Source: Novosphingobium profundi
Lineage (GTDB): Bacteria > Pseudomonadota > Alphaproteobacteria > Sphingomonadales > Sphingomonadaceae
NCBI RefSeq assembly: GCF_018491765.1
Contig: NZ_JABWCU010000002.1
Coordinates: 104,955-168,954, forward strand
Length of the DNA: 64,000 bases
Direction: 5' to 3'
The position numbers and the translations under genes were made by a program. Each line of letters begins with the position of its first letter. The stretch's first letter is position 1. The notes under the pieces were generated by a model. It was not told the origin of the DNA. It saw only the letters and a list, made by a program, of their open reading frames with translations, and ran no database searches. This document shows, piece after piece, positions 36,588-45,902 of this stretch.

Positions 36588-37970
36588 ATGCACAAAGCTA
36601 CGGAGGATCGTGTGGGCCATGAAGGCAGGCGGCCGGGCCGCCATGCTCTCTTCGTGGTCGGGATCATCGCGGCGGCGCTGGCCGATTGCGCGCTGCCAAG
36701 CGTTGCCGCTTCGCCTCCGGTCGTCAGTACGCCGTCGGGGACCAAGGCATTCCCCGGCGCCGTGGGCTATGGCGCGGTGAGCGCAGGGGGGCGTGGCGGA
36801 AGGATCATCTACGTCACGACGCTGGCCGACGGTGGTCCGGGATCACTGCGCTCGTGCATCGACTACAAGTTTCCACGGGTCTGCGTCTTTAGAGTCAACG
36901 GCGTGATCCGCTTTACCCAGCGCCCGCCGCGCATCGCCTATCCATTCATCACGATCGCGGGGCAGACCGCTCCGGGCGGGGGTATCACGCTCAGCCACAA
37001 CGGCGGTGCCAACGGGCAGACGCCGCTGGTGATCAAGAACGCGCACGACGTCGTCATCCGCCATATCCGGGTGCGCAACGACAAGGCTGGTCTCAACCGC
37101 GTGGCCGAGGACAACATCACCATCGAGAACAGCTACAAGGTCCTGATCGATCATGTCAGCACCTCCTGGTCGCGCGACGAGGACATCAACGGCTATGCCG
37201 ACAACGACATGGTCACGATCAGCAATTCGATCTTCGCCTGGGGTGTTCCCTCCCACGACAAGTGCGCGCTCCTTGCCAGCGATCCGGTGGACAAGCAGAA
37301 CCTCAGCTTCGTGAACAACATCTGCGCGCACAACGGCGACCGCAATCCGGACATCAATTTTCCGCCCGGCTCGTGCGTCGAGGTCGTGAACAACATCCTC
37401 TACAACGCCCAGTCGGAATTCGCCGAGGTCTGGGAAAGTTACGGCGGCTCGCCGGTCTCGATCGTGAACAACACGTTCCTGGCCGGCAACAACACCAACA
37501 CCAGCAGCCGCGGTATCGCGCGCGAGACGGTGGGATCGACCGGGCGCGCGAAGATCTATCTTTGGGGGAATGCCTTTTCGGGCAACTTCCATCACGTCAG
37601 CTCGGAAGTCGAGCCGAGCCTGGTTTCCGCCGGTCCCTGTCCGCTGACCGCCGCGCCGCAGACCGCGAATGCCTCGTACTACACCGTGCTTGCCCGGTCG
37701 GGCGCCTTTCCGCGCGATGCCATCGACGAGGAGATCGTGGCCGACGTGCGCAACCAAACCGGCCAGATCGGCTCGCCCGCGCCAGCGATCCCGGTCCAGC
37801 CCGCGGCAACGCCCTATCCCGACGCGGACCTCGACGGCATGGACGACGGGTGGGAAGCGAGCCACGGTGCAAATCCCGCCAAGTCGGATGCCTGGGGCGA
37901 TGCGGACGGTGACGGTGTATCCAACTTCGAGGCCTTCCTGAGCTATCGCGAGCGGGGTTTCGGGCTTTGA
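36588..37970 (+). CDS. Secreted parallel beta-helix (pectate lyase-like) protein
   Basis: The 460-residue protein has a signal peptide (ALFVVGIIAAALADCALPSV core), then a pectate-lyase-like right-handed beta-helix: FPGAVGYGAVSAGGRGGRII, ITIAGQTAPGGGITL, VIRHIRVRND, IDHVSTSWSRDEDIN and VNNICAHNGDRNPDIN. These fit polysaccharide lyases of the PL1 superfamily. The C-terminus (DADLDGMDDGWEASHG and DADGDGVSNFEAFL) resembles thrombospondin type 3/EF-hand calcium repeats. It may cut or remodel the exported polymer. ATG 36588 follows GGGAG by 6 bases. The next gene overlaps it by 4 bases. Confidence 0.86.
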   Translation: MHKATEDRVGHEGRRPGRHALFVVGIIAAALADCALPSVAASPPVVSTPSGTKAFPGAVGYGAVSAGGRGGRIIYVTTLADGGPGSLRSCIDYKFPRVCVFRVNGVIRFTQRPPRIAYPFITIAGQTAPGGGITLSHNGGANGQTPLVIKNAHDVVIRHIRVRNDKAGLNRVAEDNITIENSYKVLIDHVSTSWSRDEDINGYADNDMVTISNSIFAWGVPSHDKCALLASDPVDKQNLSFVNNICAHNGDRNPDINFPPGSCVEVVNNILYNAQSEFAEVWESYGGSPVSIVNNTFLAGNNTNTSSRGIARETVGSTGRAKIYLWGNAFSGNFHHVSSEVEPSLVSAGPCPLTAAPQTANASYYTVLARSGAFPRDAIDEEIVADVRNQTGQIGSPAPAIPVQPAATPYPDADLDGMDDGWEASHGANPAKSDAWGDADGDGVSNFEAFLSYRERGFGL

Positions 37971-39178
37971 ACGAACCGGCCCCGGCTCTTCCCGTGCTCG
38001 AGCGGCCCTGGCGCAGCGGCCAGATCGGCCGAGCGCTGACGATCTGCTTTCCCTTCAGCGGAGACGAATTGGGGGGAAGCCACATGTCGGTTCGCGGCCT
38101 TCTCGAGCAGCTCGATCCCGAGCGCTATCGCGTGCTGGTCGTGCCCGAAAAGCCGGGCGGCGACATTTCCGAATTCTTCGCGCGATGGCGACAGATCGCG
38201 GATCCCGCACCGCCGCGCCGCTCGCTCGTCCCGGGGGCCCCGATCGGCCCGGTCAAGGCGCTGGGCGCGCTGGCGGGCATTCCCGCGCGCCGCCGCTTCC
38301 TCAAGGAGCAGGGCGTGGACATCGTGCACACCAACGATGGGCGCAGCCATGCCGGTTGGGCGCTTGCGTCCCGGCTCGCCGGCGCTCGGCTCGTGTGGCA
38401 CCATCGGGGCGATCCCTCGGCCCGGGGGCTGCGGTTCGTGGCTCCGCTCCTGGCCGACCGCATCCTGACCGTCTCGCGCTTCTCGTTGCCGGCGCAGGGT
38501 TCGCGCGCGGCACAGCGGGCGCAAGTGGTCCACAGTCCCTTCGATACGAGCGTGACCGCCAACCGCGAAACCATGCGGGCACGCATCCTCGAGAGGATCG
38601 CAGGCCCGGCCGATGCGTTGTTGTGCGGCTACTTCGGGAATTTCATCGAACGCAAGCGCCCGTTCGGCTTCCTGGATTCGATCGAGGCCCTGGCAGGGCT
38701 GGTCGACCGTCCGGTCCGGGGCCTGCTTTTCGGTGATCCGCGCAACAGCGAATACGGCGAACGCCTGCCCCGGCGGGTCGAAGGAGTGCGTGGCAACGCG
38801 CGCGCGCACATGATGGGCTTCTGTTCGCCTGGACACGCGTGGCTGGCCGGATGCGACGTGCTTTTGGTCCCGGCTGCGCGCGAGCCCCTGGGACGCACGC
38901 TGGTCGAGGCCATGCTCGTTGGAACGCCGGTAGTGGCGACGCGCTCGGGCGGCAACCCGGAGGCGCTCGAAGGGGATTGCGGGATCTTGTGCGAACTCGA
39001 CGATTCGCGCGCGATGGCGCGGGCCGTGGCCAGGTTGCTTGCCGATCCGGACCGCTGCGAGGCTATGTGTGCGCGTGCCAGGCGTACCGCGCGCGCGCGT
39101 TTTTCGATGGGAAACCATGCCGATCGGGTGAGCGCGGTCTATTCCGCGCTGGCACCGGGCGGGTCGGCGGCGGACTAG
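37967..39178 (+). CDS. Glycosyltransferase family 4
   Basis: The 403-residue GT-B enzyme has FPFSGDELGGSHMSVRGLLE at the start and the donor domain motif PLGRTLVEAMLVGTPVVATR with NPEALEGDCGIL. The EPLGRTLVEAM spacing matches the family's E(x)7E. It starts at TTG 37967, overlapping the beta-helix stop (TTGA). It is convergent with the outer-membrane barrel gene, whose stop is 34 bases away. The linkage formed is unknown. Confidence 0.88.
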   Translation: MNEPAPALPVLERPWRSGQIGRALTICFPFSGDELGGSHMSVRGLLEQLDPERYRVLVVPEKPGGDISEFFARWRQIADPAPPRRSLVPGAPIGPVKALGALAGIPARRRFLKEQGVDIVHTNDGRSHAGWALASRLAGARLVWHHRGDPSARGLRFVAPLLADRILTVSRFSLPAQGSRAAQRAQVVHSPFDTSVTANRETMRARILERIAGPADALLCGYFGNFIERKRPFGFLDSIEALAGLVDRPVRGLLFGDPRNSEYGERLPRRVEGVRGNARAHMMGFCSPGHAWLAGCDVLLVPAAREPLGRTLVEAMLVGTPVVATRSGGNPEALEGDCGILCELDDSRAMARAVARLLADPDRCEAMCARARRTARARFSMGNHADRVSAVYSALAPGGSAAD

Positions 39179-39212
39179 CGCCTTTCCGGACTGGCAGCTC
39201 GCTGCGGCGAGG

Positions 39213-40445
39213 TCAGAACCGGGCGCGCAGGCTGATCCCGCCGCGGAAGCGTTCGAAGCGCGCCACGACACGCTCGCTGGTGCGCTTCGCGATTTCGCCG
39301 CTGAGGCTGAGCGAGAGGTTCGGTCCGACAACGTATTCCGTCTGCGCCGACAGGGTGGCGGTGTTCTCGGCAATACCGGTGCCCACGAACGTGCTCTTGC
39401 GCCAGCCGGCGCTCAGGGTCGCGAAGAAATTGTGCCGGATCTCCTGCTGTACGCTTCCGCGCAGACGGGTGTCGGTACGGCCTTGCGCGCCGGTCCGAAA
39501 GGTCGCGACGTCGCCGTTGAAGGCATCGAGGAGAAGTGCGGTGCGCCGGGAGGGGCGGTAGATTAGGGCCCCCGTCAGCGAGAGGCCGGTGCGCTTCGGC
39601 ATCGTCGGTTCGTCCGGGTCGAAACGGAAGATGCCCAGGCCCAGGCTGCCCTCGAACAGGCCGCCCGGTTCGAAATTGACGCCGATCTGGCCACCGATGG
39701 TGGTCGAGTCGCGCTCGAACCCCGCTGGCGTGCGCGAAAGCCGGAATTCGCGCCGGTTCACGAAGCCGCTGGCGGTTGCGAAGAAGGTGCCGCTGAGGCG
39801 CAGGCCGAGGGTGGCCTGCCCGTTGATGGCCGTAAAATCGCGGTCCGCGTCGATCGCGGAGAGGGCATCGAAGTGCGTCGCGCTGGCCTGGACGTCGAAC
39901 AGGAGCCTGCCCGGCAGCGCACGATAGTGGAACTCGGCACCGGTGATATCGAACTTGCGCGGCCCACTGTCCGGATCGGCGCGGGCTTCGGTATCGCTGC
40001 GATCCTCGATCGCACGCTGCCAGAGCGCGCGCACCGACAAGGCCGAGCCCGGAGAGGGGGACCACTTGGCCGTCGCGTCGAGAAGCCAGCGGTCCGAGTT
40101 CTCGGTGCTCCGGCTTGCGTAGCGCCGCAAGGTGGCGGTGGCGTTGCCGGTGATCGTCAAGGGTCCCGAGCCATGGTCGGCGCGCAACTGGCCGGAAAGG
40201 TCGGTATAGACATCGTCCTGCCGGGCGGTGTGGGCGGCGTAGACATTGCTGTCGTATTCGATCCGGACGTTGGCTGCGGTAGTCAGGCTGAGGCCGCCCA
40301 GCCGCAGCGGAGCGGAGCGGTACGCGCCGTCATCGGGGTAGACCGAGGGTGCGGTGCTGCCGATGGTCTCGGTCTGCGCGAAAGCCGGGCAACCGAGCGC
40401 GACGAGGTCGAGGACCAGCGCGGCAAACGCGTGGCGGGCCTTCAC
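39213..40445 (-). CDS. Outer-membrane beta-barrel protein of the export operon
   Basis: The 410-residue protein has a signal peptide (FAALVLDLVALGCPAFAQ, cleaved near residue 24) and alternating amphipathic strands throughout (for example AANVRIEYDSNVYAA, GQIGVNFEPGGLFEGSLGLG, SLSLSGEIAKRTSERVVARF), ending in a terminal phenylalanine (SLRARF) as expected for BAM-inserted barrels. It follows the Wza-type gene by 2 bases and probably supports polymer export or surface attachment. I cannot name a characterised homologue. Confidence 0.83.
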   Translation of the reverse strand: MKARHAFAALVLDLVALGCPAFAQTETIGSTAPSVYPDDGAYRSAPLRLGGLSLTTAANVRIEYDSNVYAAHTARQDDVYTDLSGQLRADHGSGPLTITGNATATLRRYASRSTENSDRWLLDATAKWSPSPGSALSVRALWQRAIEDRSDTEARADPDSGPRKFDITGAEFHYRALPGRLLFDVQASATHFDALSAIDADRDFTAINGQATLGLRLSGTFFATASGFVNRREFRLSRTPAGFERDSTTIGGQIGVNFEPGGLFEGSLGLGIFRFDPDEPTMPKRTGLSLTGALIYRPSRRTALLLDAFNGDVATFRTGAQGRTDTRLRGSVQQEIRHNFFATLSAGWRKSTFVGTGIAENTATLSAQTEYVVGPNLSLSLSGEIAKRTSERVVARFERFRGGISLRARF

Positions 40446-40447
40446 GA

Positions 40448-41056
40448 TCAGAACCAGCGTTCGTAGACCTGGATGCGGTCACCGGGCTGGACCGGCGTGG
40501 TCTCGGTGGCCTTGGCGACGACGTCCCGTCCATCGACCAGGCGCGTGATCGCAACCTTTCCCGTCGAAGCGCGGTAGGTATAGCCTCCTGCCGCCGAAAG
40601 GGCCGAAAGCACGGTCATCCCATAGCGGTAGGGAAATTCACCGGGATGGTTGACCTCGCCCGTCACGTAGAACGGGCGCAGTTCGACGGGGCGTACATTG
40701 ACGATGGGCTGGCCGACAAGGATACCATCGGAAATCAGCTTACGGGCTATACCCTGCTCGATCTCGCGATAGCTCAGGCCAGCGACCGGCACGTTCATGA
40801 TGAGCGGAAGCGAGATCGTGCCGCCTTCCTCGACCAGGTAATCGCCATCGACGTTGGCCAGATCCTGGACCGCGATATGGATCTTGTCGCCCGCCGCGAC
40901 CTGGTAGGGCACTTGCCCGGTCTCGGCGAGAGCGGGAAGCGAGCCGGTGGGGGAGGCGCAACCGGCCAGGGTCGCGCTGGAAAGGGCGAAGCCCATCAGC
41001 ACGGCGCGTACGAAGGTACCGGCAGGGCGGGGTGTGGACGGCGCGGTCTCAGACAT
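40448..41056 (-). CDS. Wza-type polysaccharide export lipoprotein (short form)
   Basis: The 202-residue protein has a lipoprotein signal (LSSATLAGC, Cys33) and then a Poly_export domain (YQVAAGDKIHIAVQDLANVD) and a SLBB-like segment (VRPVELRPFYVTGEVNHPGEF). It is the outer-membrane export component that pairs with the Wzc-type kinase, in the short form without the extra C-terminal domains of the 379-residue E. coli Wza. AGGAG lies 6 bases before ATG 41056. It lies 131 bases after the sulfotransferase gene in the same orientation. Confidence 0.9.
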   Translation of the reverse strand: MSETAPSTPRPAGTFVRAVLMGFALSSATLAGCASPTGSLPALAETGQVPYQVAAGDKIHIAVQDLANVDGDYLVEEGGTISLPLIMNVPVAGLSYREIEQGIARKLISDGILVGQPIVNVRPVELRPFYVTGEVNHPGEFPYRYGMTVLSALSAAGGYTYRASTGKVAITRLVDGRDVVAKATETTPVQPGDRIQVYERWF

Positions 41057-41187
41057 GGCTGGCTCCTGCAACGCTTGGCACGGCCCCGGCACGCGCGCGC
41101 CATGCGGCGCGAAGGGCATGACCAAGAAATGGATACGATCGCGACAGGCTATCGCGCCTTGCCGCAGATCCCAGATGCTATTCGGGG

Positions 41188-42135
41188 CTAGGCGCCCCCC
41201 GAATTCGAACCGCGCCATACCCATTTTGGAGCGGGACGTCCCAGGATCGGCCCACTGACCGGCGGCTTGGCCGTCGCGGGTGCGTGGCTGCCTTGCCAGG
41301 AATGCAAGGGCTGGCCGATCAATCGTTGGAGCGTCTGGGTGTCGCTTGCGTAATATTCGGACAAGTGCGCCCGCAGGCTTTGGCTCAAGGCTGGATACCG
41401 TATCTTGCGGGCAACCAGGGCGCGGGCGCTTTCGAAGATCGGGTTGCCGCGCCAGGGACGTACCGCCTCCTTGAAGGGGCGCAACGCGCGGCGCAGCGGC
41501 AGCGGCAGCACCGAGGCTCGGCTGCTGTTCTCACGGGCGCGCGCCGCACCGGGGGAAAAGAACGGCTCGACGCCGATGTGACGGGATACCTCGGCCACGA
41601 TTTCGCGCGGCCGGATCGCCAGGTCCTCGTAAAGGTAGACGAGAATCTGCTCGCGCGGGAAAACATCCAGCCAGCGCGCCAGATGGCGCGCATAAAGTCC
41701 ATCCTCGAGAAAGCGGGGATAAGGCCCTTGGGGATCGCAGAGGTAATCCTCGGGAGGGCCGTCGATGGTTCCGCGCCGGTAGAACATCTTGTAGTCCGAA
41801 TAGGCCCGCTCCACCGGATCGCGTAGCTGGAGCACCAGACGCGCCTGCGGCAGCATCCGGGCCAGCCGGGCGGGCGCCTCGGGATGTGCGAGGTAATCGG
41901 CCGACTTCTCCCCTATATGGGTGACACCTGAGGGGATGTTGCGGAAATAGCTGCGGTAATGGAGCGGCCCCGAGGCGAACTCGGTGCTGAAGAAATGCGG
42001 CTCGGGGTCGGGCATGTAGATCGCGGGATTTTCCTGGAGGCGGGCCTGGATCCAGGTGGTCGCGGCCTTGACCGCTCCGATGATCACGAAGTCGGGCTGC
42101 CATTTCGGCTCGCCCGGAGGCTGCGCGGAGCTCAT
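41188..42135 (-). CDS. Sulfotransferase domain protein
   Basis: The 315-residue protein is a PAPS-dependent sulfotransferase: the 5'-phosphosulfate loop IIGAVKAATTWIQ lies at 18-30 and the 3'-phosphate-binding segment LQLRDPVERAYSDYK near 102-116. YRRGTIDGP and YARHLARWLDVF follow the usual heparan-sulfate/NST-like pattern. It would transfer sulfate to a glycan hydroxyl or amine in the cytoplasm. Location between the aminotransferase and export genes implies that the polymer is sulfated. It overlaps the aminotransferase gene by 4 bases. Confidence 0.88.
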   Translation of the reverse strand: MSSAQPPGEPKWQPDFVIIGAVKAATTWIQARLQENPAIYMPDPEPHFFSTEFASGPLHYRSYFRNIPSGVTHIGEKSADYLAHPEAPARLARMLPQARLVLQLRDPVERAYSDYKMFYRRGTIDGPPEDYLCDPQGPYPRFLEDGLYARHLARWLDVFPREQILVYLYEDLAIRPREIVAEVSRHIGVEPFFSPGAARARENSSRASVLPLPLRRALRPFKEAVRPWRGNPIFESARALVARKIRYPALSQSLRAHLSEYYASDTQTLQRLIGQPLHSWQGSHAPATAKPPVSGPILGRPAPKWVWRGSNSGGA

Positions 42136-43337
42136 CGGGCCAGCACTTGGGCCAGGGCGTCGGCCATGCGGGCCATGTCGGACGCCGCCAGCGTCTGGTC
42201 GCAGGGAAACATGAGCGTGCGCTGGCCAAGGGCCTGGGCCGTTGCAAGGCCTGCGTCACTGCGCCAGGGCCACCGGGCGAGCGCGTGCTCGCGGCTCATG
42301 TCCGGGCATGCGCCGCTCCCGGCCGGAATGCCCCTTTCGTGCAGGGCCGCGATGATGGCCATGCGCCGCCGGGCCTGGTCCTCGTCGAGCTGGACATAGA
42401 ATTTATACCAGGCATGGCGCACGTGCGGAGGGGGCGCGGGAAGGGTCAGGCCGGGAATTCCGGCAAGCGCACGGTGCAGGGCCTCGGCGTTTTCGCGTCG
42501 CCGGGCGAGCCAGCCTTCCAGTTTCGCAAGCTGGCAGCGGCCAAGCGCCGCCTGCATTTCGGTCATCCGATGGTTCGAGCCGGGACGCTCGTGGACATAG
42601 CGGAATTCCCCAGGGCGCCCCTGTCCGTCATGGAGAAGCGCGTGGTCCTTGCCGTGGTCCTTGATCGACCAGGCCGTCTCCCAGACCGCCGGATCGCGCA
42701 GCAGGATCAGGCCGCCTTCGCCGCCGGTCGACATGATCTTGTCGGTGCAGAAGGAGAACGAGGCGGCAGCGCCAAAGGCACCGACCCGGCGTCCGCGCCA
42801 CTGGGCGCCGTGGGCCTGCGCGCAATCTTCGATCAGCGAAAGACCATGCGCTTCGCATAGGCCGACGAGGCGATCCATGTCGCAGGGCCATCCGGCGAGG
42901 TGCACGCAGATCACGGCGCGCGTGCGTGGGCCGATCAGCCGTTCGACGGACGCGGGGTCGATGTTCTGGCTGACCGGCTCGACGTCGGCGAAGGCAAGGC
43001 TGGCGCCGCTCGCCATCACGGCGCTGGCGGTCGCGAAGAAGCTTCGCGCCGGGACGATCACTTCGTCGCCGGGACCGATCCCCAGCGCCTTCAGCGCGAT
43101 CTCGAGCGAGACCGTCCCGTTGGCGACGCAGACGCCCGATGGCATGCCCACATAGGCGGCGAACTCACGGGCGAATTCGCGGGTGTGCTCGCCGTGGACG
43201 AGGGCGTTCACGCGGCCCGTTCGCAGGACTGCGCAGGCCGCAGCAATTTCGTCTTCCTCGTGGCAAGGCCACCGCGAGCGCAGGGCCTCTATCGGCAATC
43301 GCGTTTCTCGCGCAGCGGCAAGGGCGGTCGAACTCAT
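42132..43337 (-). CDS. DegT/DnrJ/EryC1-type sugar aminotransferase
   Basis: The 401-residue PLP enzyme aminates a keto nucleotide sugar. The PLP lysine is present in FSFCTDKIMSTGGEGG (about residue 198), in contrast to the ColD-like protein at 21-22 kb. The N-terminal GRVNALVHGEHTREFAREFA and GPGDEVIVPARSF are family motifs. ATG 43337 is chosen over ATG 43355 because AGGAGG lies 9 bases upstream. The FlaA1-type dehydratase directly upstream supplies a 4-keto sugar, so a 4-amino-4,6-dideoxy sugar is the likely product. Confidence 0.88.
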   Translation of the reverse strand: MSSTALAAARETRLPIEALRSRWPCHEEDEIAAACAVLRTGRVNALVHGEHTREFAREFAAYVGMPSGVCVANGTVSLEIALKALGIGPGDEVIVPARSFFATASAVMASGASLAFADVEPVSQNIDPASVERLIGPRTRAVICVHLAGWPCDMDRLVGLCEAHGLSLIEDCAQAHGAQWRGRRVGAFGAAASFSFCTDKIMSTGGEGGLILLRDPAVWETAWSIKDHGKDHALLHDGQGRPGEFRYVHERPGSNHRMTEMQAALGRCQLAKLEGWLARRRENAEALHRALAGIPGLTLPAPPPHVRHAWYKFYVQLDEDQARRRMAIIAALHERGIPAGSGACPDMSREHALARWPWRSDAGLATAQALGQRTLMFPCDQTLAASDMARMADALAQVLAR

Positions 43338-43351
43338 CCTCTCTTGCCTCC

Positions 43352-45448
43352 TCATGCCGGGGCATGTTCGTTCGCGCGCGGCATCTCGCCCATCATCGCG
43401 GTGTTCTCGATGACCTGGAACGACGTCACGCTGCTGGGCATCTTGACGAGTGCGTGGGTTATGCGCCGCGCTTCGGTCTGGTCGCCTGCCTGCACGGCCC
43501 GCGCGAGATCATCGATGCTGCGCGAGATCAGCGGCAGCGGAATGGGGCGCGACTGGGCTTCGAAGATGCCCTTGATGCGCGAGGAGGTCTGTTCCTCGCA
43601 GATGTCGAAAAGCTCCTCGTAGAGCTTTTCTCCGGGCCGAAGGCCCACGAACTGGAGAGGGACGTCGATCTCGGGCTGAAGCCCGTAGAGGCGGATCATG
43701 CGATAGGCGAGATCGACGATCCGCACGGGCTTGCCCATGTCGAGAACGAAGATCGTGCCACGCTGCGACTGTTCGCTGAGCGCCGCGGCGCTGCTTTGCA
43801 GGATGAGTTGCACCGCCTCGCGCACGGTCATGAAGAAGCGTTCGATATCCGGATGGGTCACCGTAAGCGGGCGCCCTTCGCGCAACTGGCGCTGGAACAA
43901 TGGCACGATCGAACCGCTCGATCCCAGCACGTTGCCGAAGCGCACGGTCATGAAGCGCGGCGCGTCGGGGTCGTCGATCCCGCACATGTCGAGCGCCTGG
44001 CAGTAGAGTTCGCCGACCCGCTTGGTCGCGCCCATCATGCCCACCGGGTTCACCGCCTTGTCGGTCGACACCTGGACCATCGCGGTGGCGCCGAACTCGC
44101 ACACCGCGTCCGCGACGATGCGCGTGCCCAGGATATTGGTGTGGACCCCCGCGCAGGGGTTGGTCTCGACGATCGGCACGTGCTTGAGCGCAGCGGCGTG
44201 GTAGACGATGGCGGGCCGGTGCCTGGCGAAGATGTTGCACACTTCCGCGCGTTCGCGAATGTTGCACAGCTCTGCCTTGATGTTGATGTTGGGGAAGCGT
44301 TCCCGCAGTTTCATCTCGGCGGCGTACAAGTGGTATTCGCTGTGATCGAGCACGACCAGGGTGGAGGGGCGAAAGCTGGCCAGCTGCCAGCACAGCTCCG
44401 AGCCGATCGTACCACCGCCGCCCGTCACCAGCACGCACTTGCCCGAGACCTGGCTGGTGATCTGCTCGCTCTCGAGGGTGAATTCGCTGCGGCCCAGTAG
44501 GTCCTTGACCGAGAGTTCCTCGGGGACCGCGCTTGCACTGCGCTGGAGAATGTGGCTCCAGCAATCGCGGATCCGCGAGAGTTCCAGGTTCAGGTGATGC
44601 GCTCGGCTGGTCAGGCGCGCCATCTCGCGATTGGTGAGGTCGTTGCCGTCGTCGCTGGCGATGACCAGTGAGGGACGGTGGCCCTTGGCCTCGAGGCGTT
44701 CGATCGCGCTGACGATGTCCTCGTGGCAGCCCAGGACGGGAACATTGCCGATCTGCATCAAGGTGTCGTGGCGATTGGGCAGGAGTACGCCCGAAATGAC
44801 GAACGAGGGCGTCGTTTCCCGGCGTAGCATCTCGATGATCGAGAGCACCCAGTCGGGCGAACCCACGAGGAGGGCACGGGGGAGCTGGCGGTCCGCGGTA
44901 TGGCGGCGCTGCACGCCGTTGCCGTGGGTCAGGCGCTCGTGTGTCAGGCGGCGCAGGGCGCGCAGCATGACGAGGCCCGACGTGGCAAGGAGCCAGTGGA
45001 TACCCATGACTGCCAGGAGATTGGAGTGCTCCATGCGCACTGTCGGCGAAAGCAGCGCGATGGCCCAGCCCAGGCTGATGCAGGGCAGGGTCAGTACCAC
45101 GAGATGGATCGAGTGGGCGAAGCTGAAGAACCGCCAGCTACGGCGGTACAACCCGCTCAGGTAAAGGCCGATGACCGTGACGATGGCCATTCCGGCGGTC
45201 GTCCACGAGATCGCGTCGCCACGAAGGAAAGGGCCTCGGCCGACCAACACGAACGCCGCGATGAACGTCGAGCCGATGGCGAGTGTGTCGAAGCTGATCA
45301 GCAACTGGCTGCGCAACGTGCGCCGCAGGCTGAAACGTTCAATCGCGGTGCGATCACGCGAGCCGTCGAACTTTCGGACCCTGAGCATCGGCCGGGGGCG
45401 CCGTCGCTCGACGGGTGACGCGGCACGGTCTGCAACAGTTTGGCGCAT
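43352..45448 (-). CDS. FlaA1/WbpM/CapD-type nucleotide-sugar 4,6-dehydratase
   Basis: The 698-residue protein has about four N-terminal membrane helices (LLISFDTLAIGSTFIAAFVL onward) and a cytoplasmic SDR domain with TGGGGTIGSE near 341, STDKAVNPVGMMGATK, and FGNVLGSSGSIVPLFQRQL. The catalytic Met-xxx-Lys in place of Tyr-xxx-Lys is typical of this family. It makes a UDP-4-keto-6-deoxy-HexNAc, the substrate for the aminotransferase. ATG 45448 is chosen over the longer frame to 45529; a GAAGG lies 7 bases upstream. The gene heads the 39.2-45.4 kb operon. Confidence 0.9.
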   Translation of the reverse strand: MRQTVADRAASPVERRRPRPMLRVRKFDGSRDRTAIERFSLRRTLRSQLLISFDTLAIGSTFIAAFVLVGRGPFLRGDAISWTTAGMAIVTVIGLYLSGLYRRSWRFFSFAHSIHLVVLTLPCISLGWAIALLSPTVRMEHSNLLAVMGIHWLLATSGLVMLRALRRLTHERLTHGNGVQRRHTADRQLPRALLVGSPDWVLSIIEMLRRETTPSFVISGVLLPNRHDTLMQIGNVPVLGCHEDIVSAIERLEAKGHRPSLVIASDDGNDLTNREMARLTSRAHHLNLELSRIRDCWSHILQRSASAVPEELSVKDLLGRSEFTLESEQITSQVSGKCVLVTGGGGTIGSELCWQLASFRPSTLVVLDHSEYHLYAAEMKLRERFPNINIKAELCNIRERAEVCNIFARHRPAIVYHAAALKHVPIVETNPCAGVHTNILGTRIVADAVCEFGATAMVQVSTDKAVNPVGMMGATKRVGELYCQALDMCGIDDPDAPRFMTVRFGNVLGSSGSIVPLFQRQLREGRPLTVTHPDIERFFMTVREAVQLILQSSAAALSEQSQRGTIFVLDMGKPVRIVDLAYRMIRLYGLQPEIDVPLQFVGLRPGEKLYEELFDICEEQTSSRIKGIFEAQSRPIPLPLISRSIDDLARAVQAGDQTEARRITHALVKMPSSVTSFQVIENTAMMGEMPRANEHAPA

Positions 45449-45902
45449 GGGGGAGCCTTCGCAGTTGTGACGATCCAGACAAGGCGAGACGATCGCGGTC
45501 AGGAGACGCGACGGCATCTGCGGTTGCAAGGCTATGGCAGTGGGGAGGCCGGCGCACGTGATCTTAAAGCCATAAGTCGGAATCGTCGCAGGCTGTGGAA
45601 GTGATTCGAAAGGTGGTCTGCAATTCTCAAGTTTACCTATGTAAACCTATCTAAATTTCCTGACGCTATCGAATGGGTGATCAACCTATTGCGTTCTTGA
45701 TGTTTGGAGGCTCCGGATCATTATTGTCTGTGAATTGAGGGTGTGACCGGTGGGAGGGCCTGTTCGGGCGAGATGTATTCTCTTTCGAATGGTGTCTCCC
45801 TGCTGCGGCCTTGATCTGTGGCGGATCCAAGATCGCGATGTTTCGTGCAATGCGAGTCCAATGGGTCCCCGTCGTTTTGCAATCAGGGGGCAGAACCGCG
45901 TC
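45449..45902. other. Divergent intergenic region with an AT-rich centre
   Basis: These 454 bases separate the FlaA1-type gene (minus) and the GT4 gene (plus). No gene is supported. The centre (about 45600-45740) is clearly AT-richer than its surroundings. It holds the perfect dyad GTTTAC-CTAT-GTAAAC at 45631-45646, with a partial repeat of its right half in the following bases (AAACCTATCTAAA). Confidence 0.5.
45631..45646. promoter_or_regulatory. Operator-like dyad
   Basis: GTTTAC at 45631-45636 and GTAAAC at 45641-45646 form a perfect inverted repeat with a 4-base spacer, in the divergent promoter region of two glycan operons. It is the size of a dimeric regulator site. The regulator is unknown. 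Confidence 0.4.
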
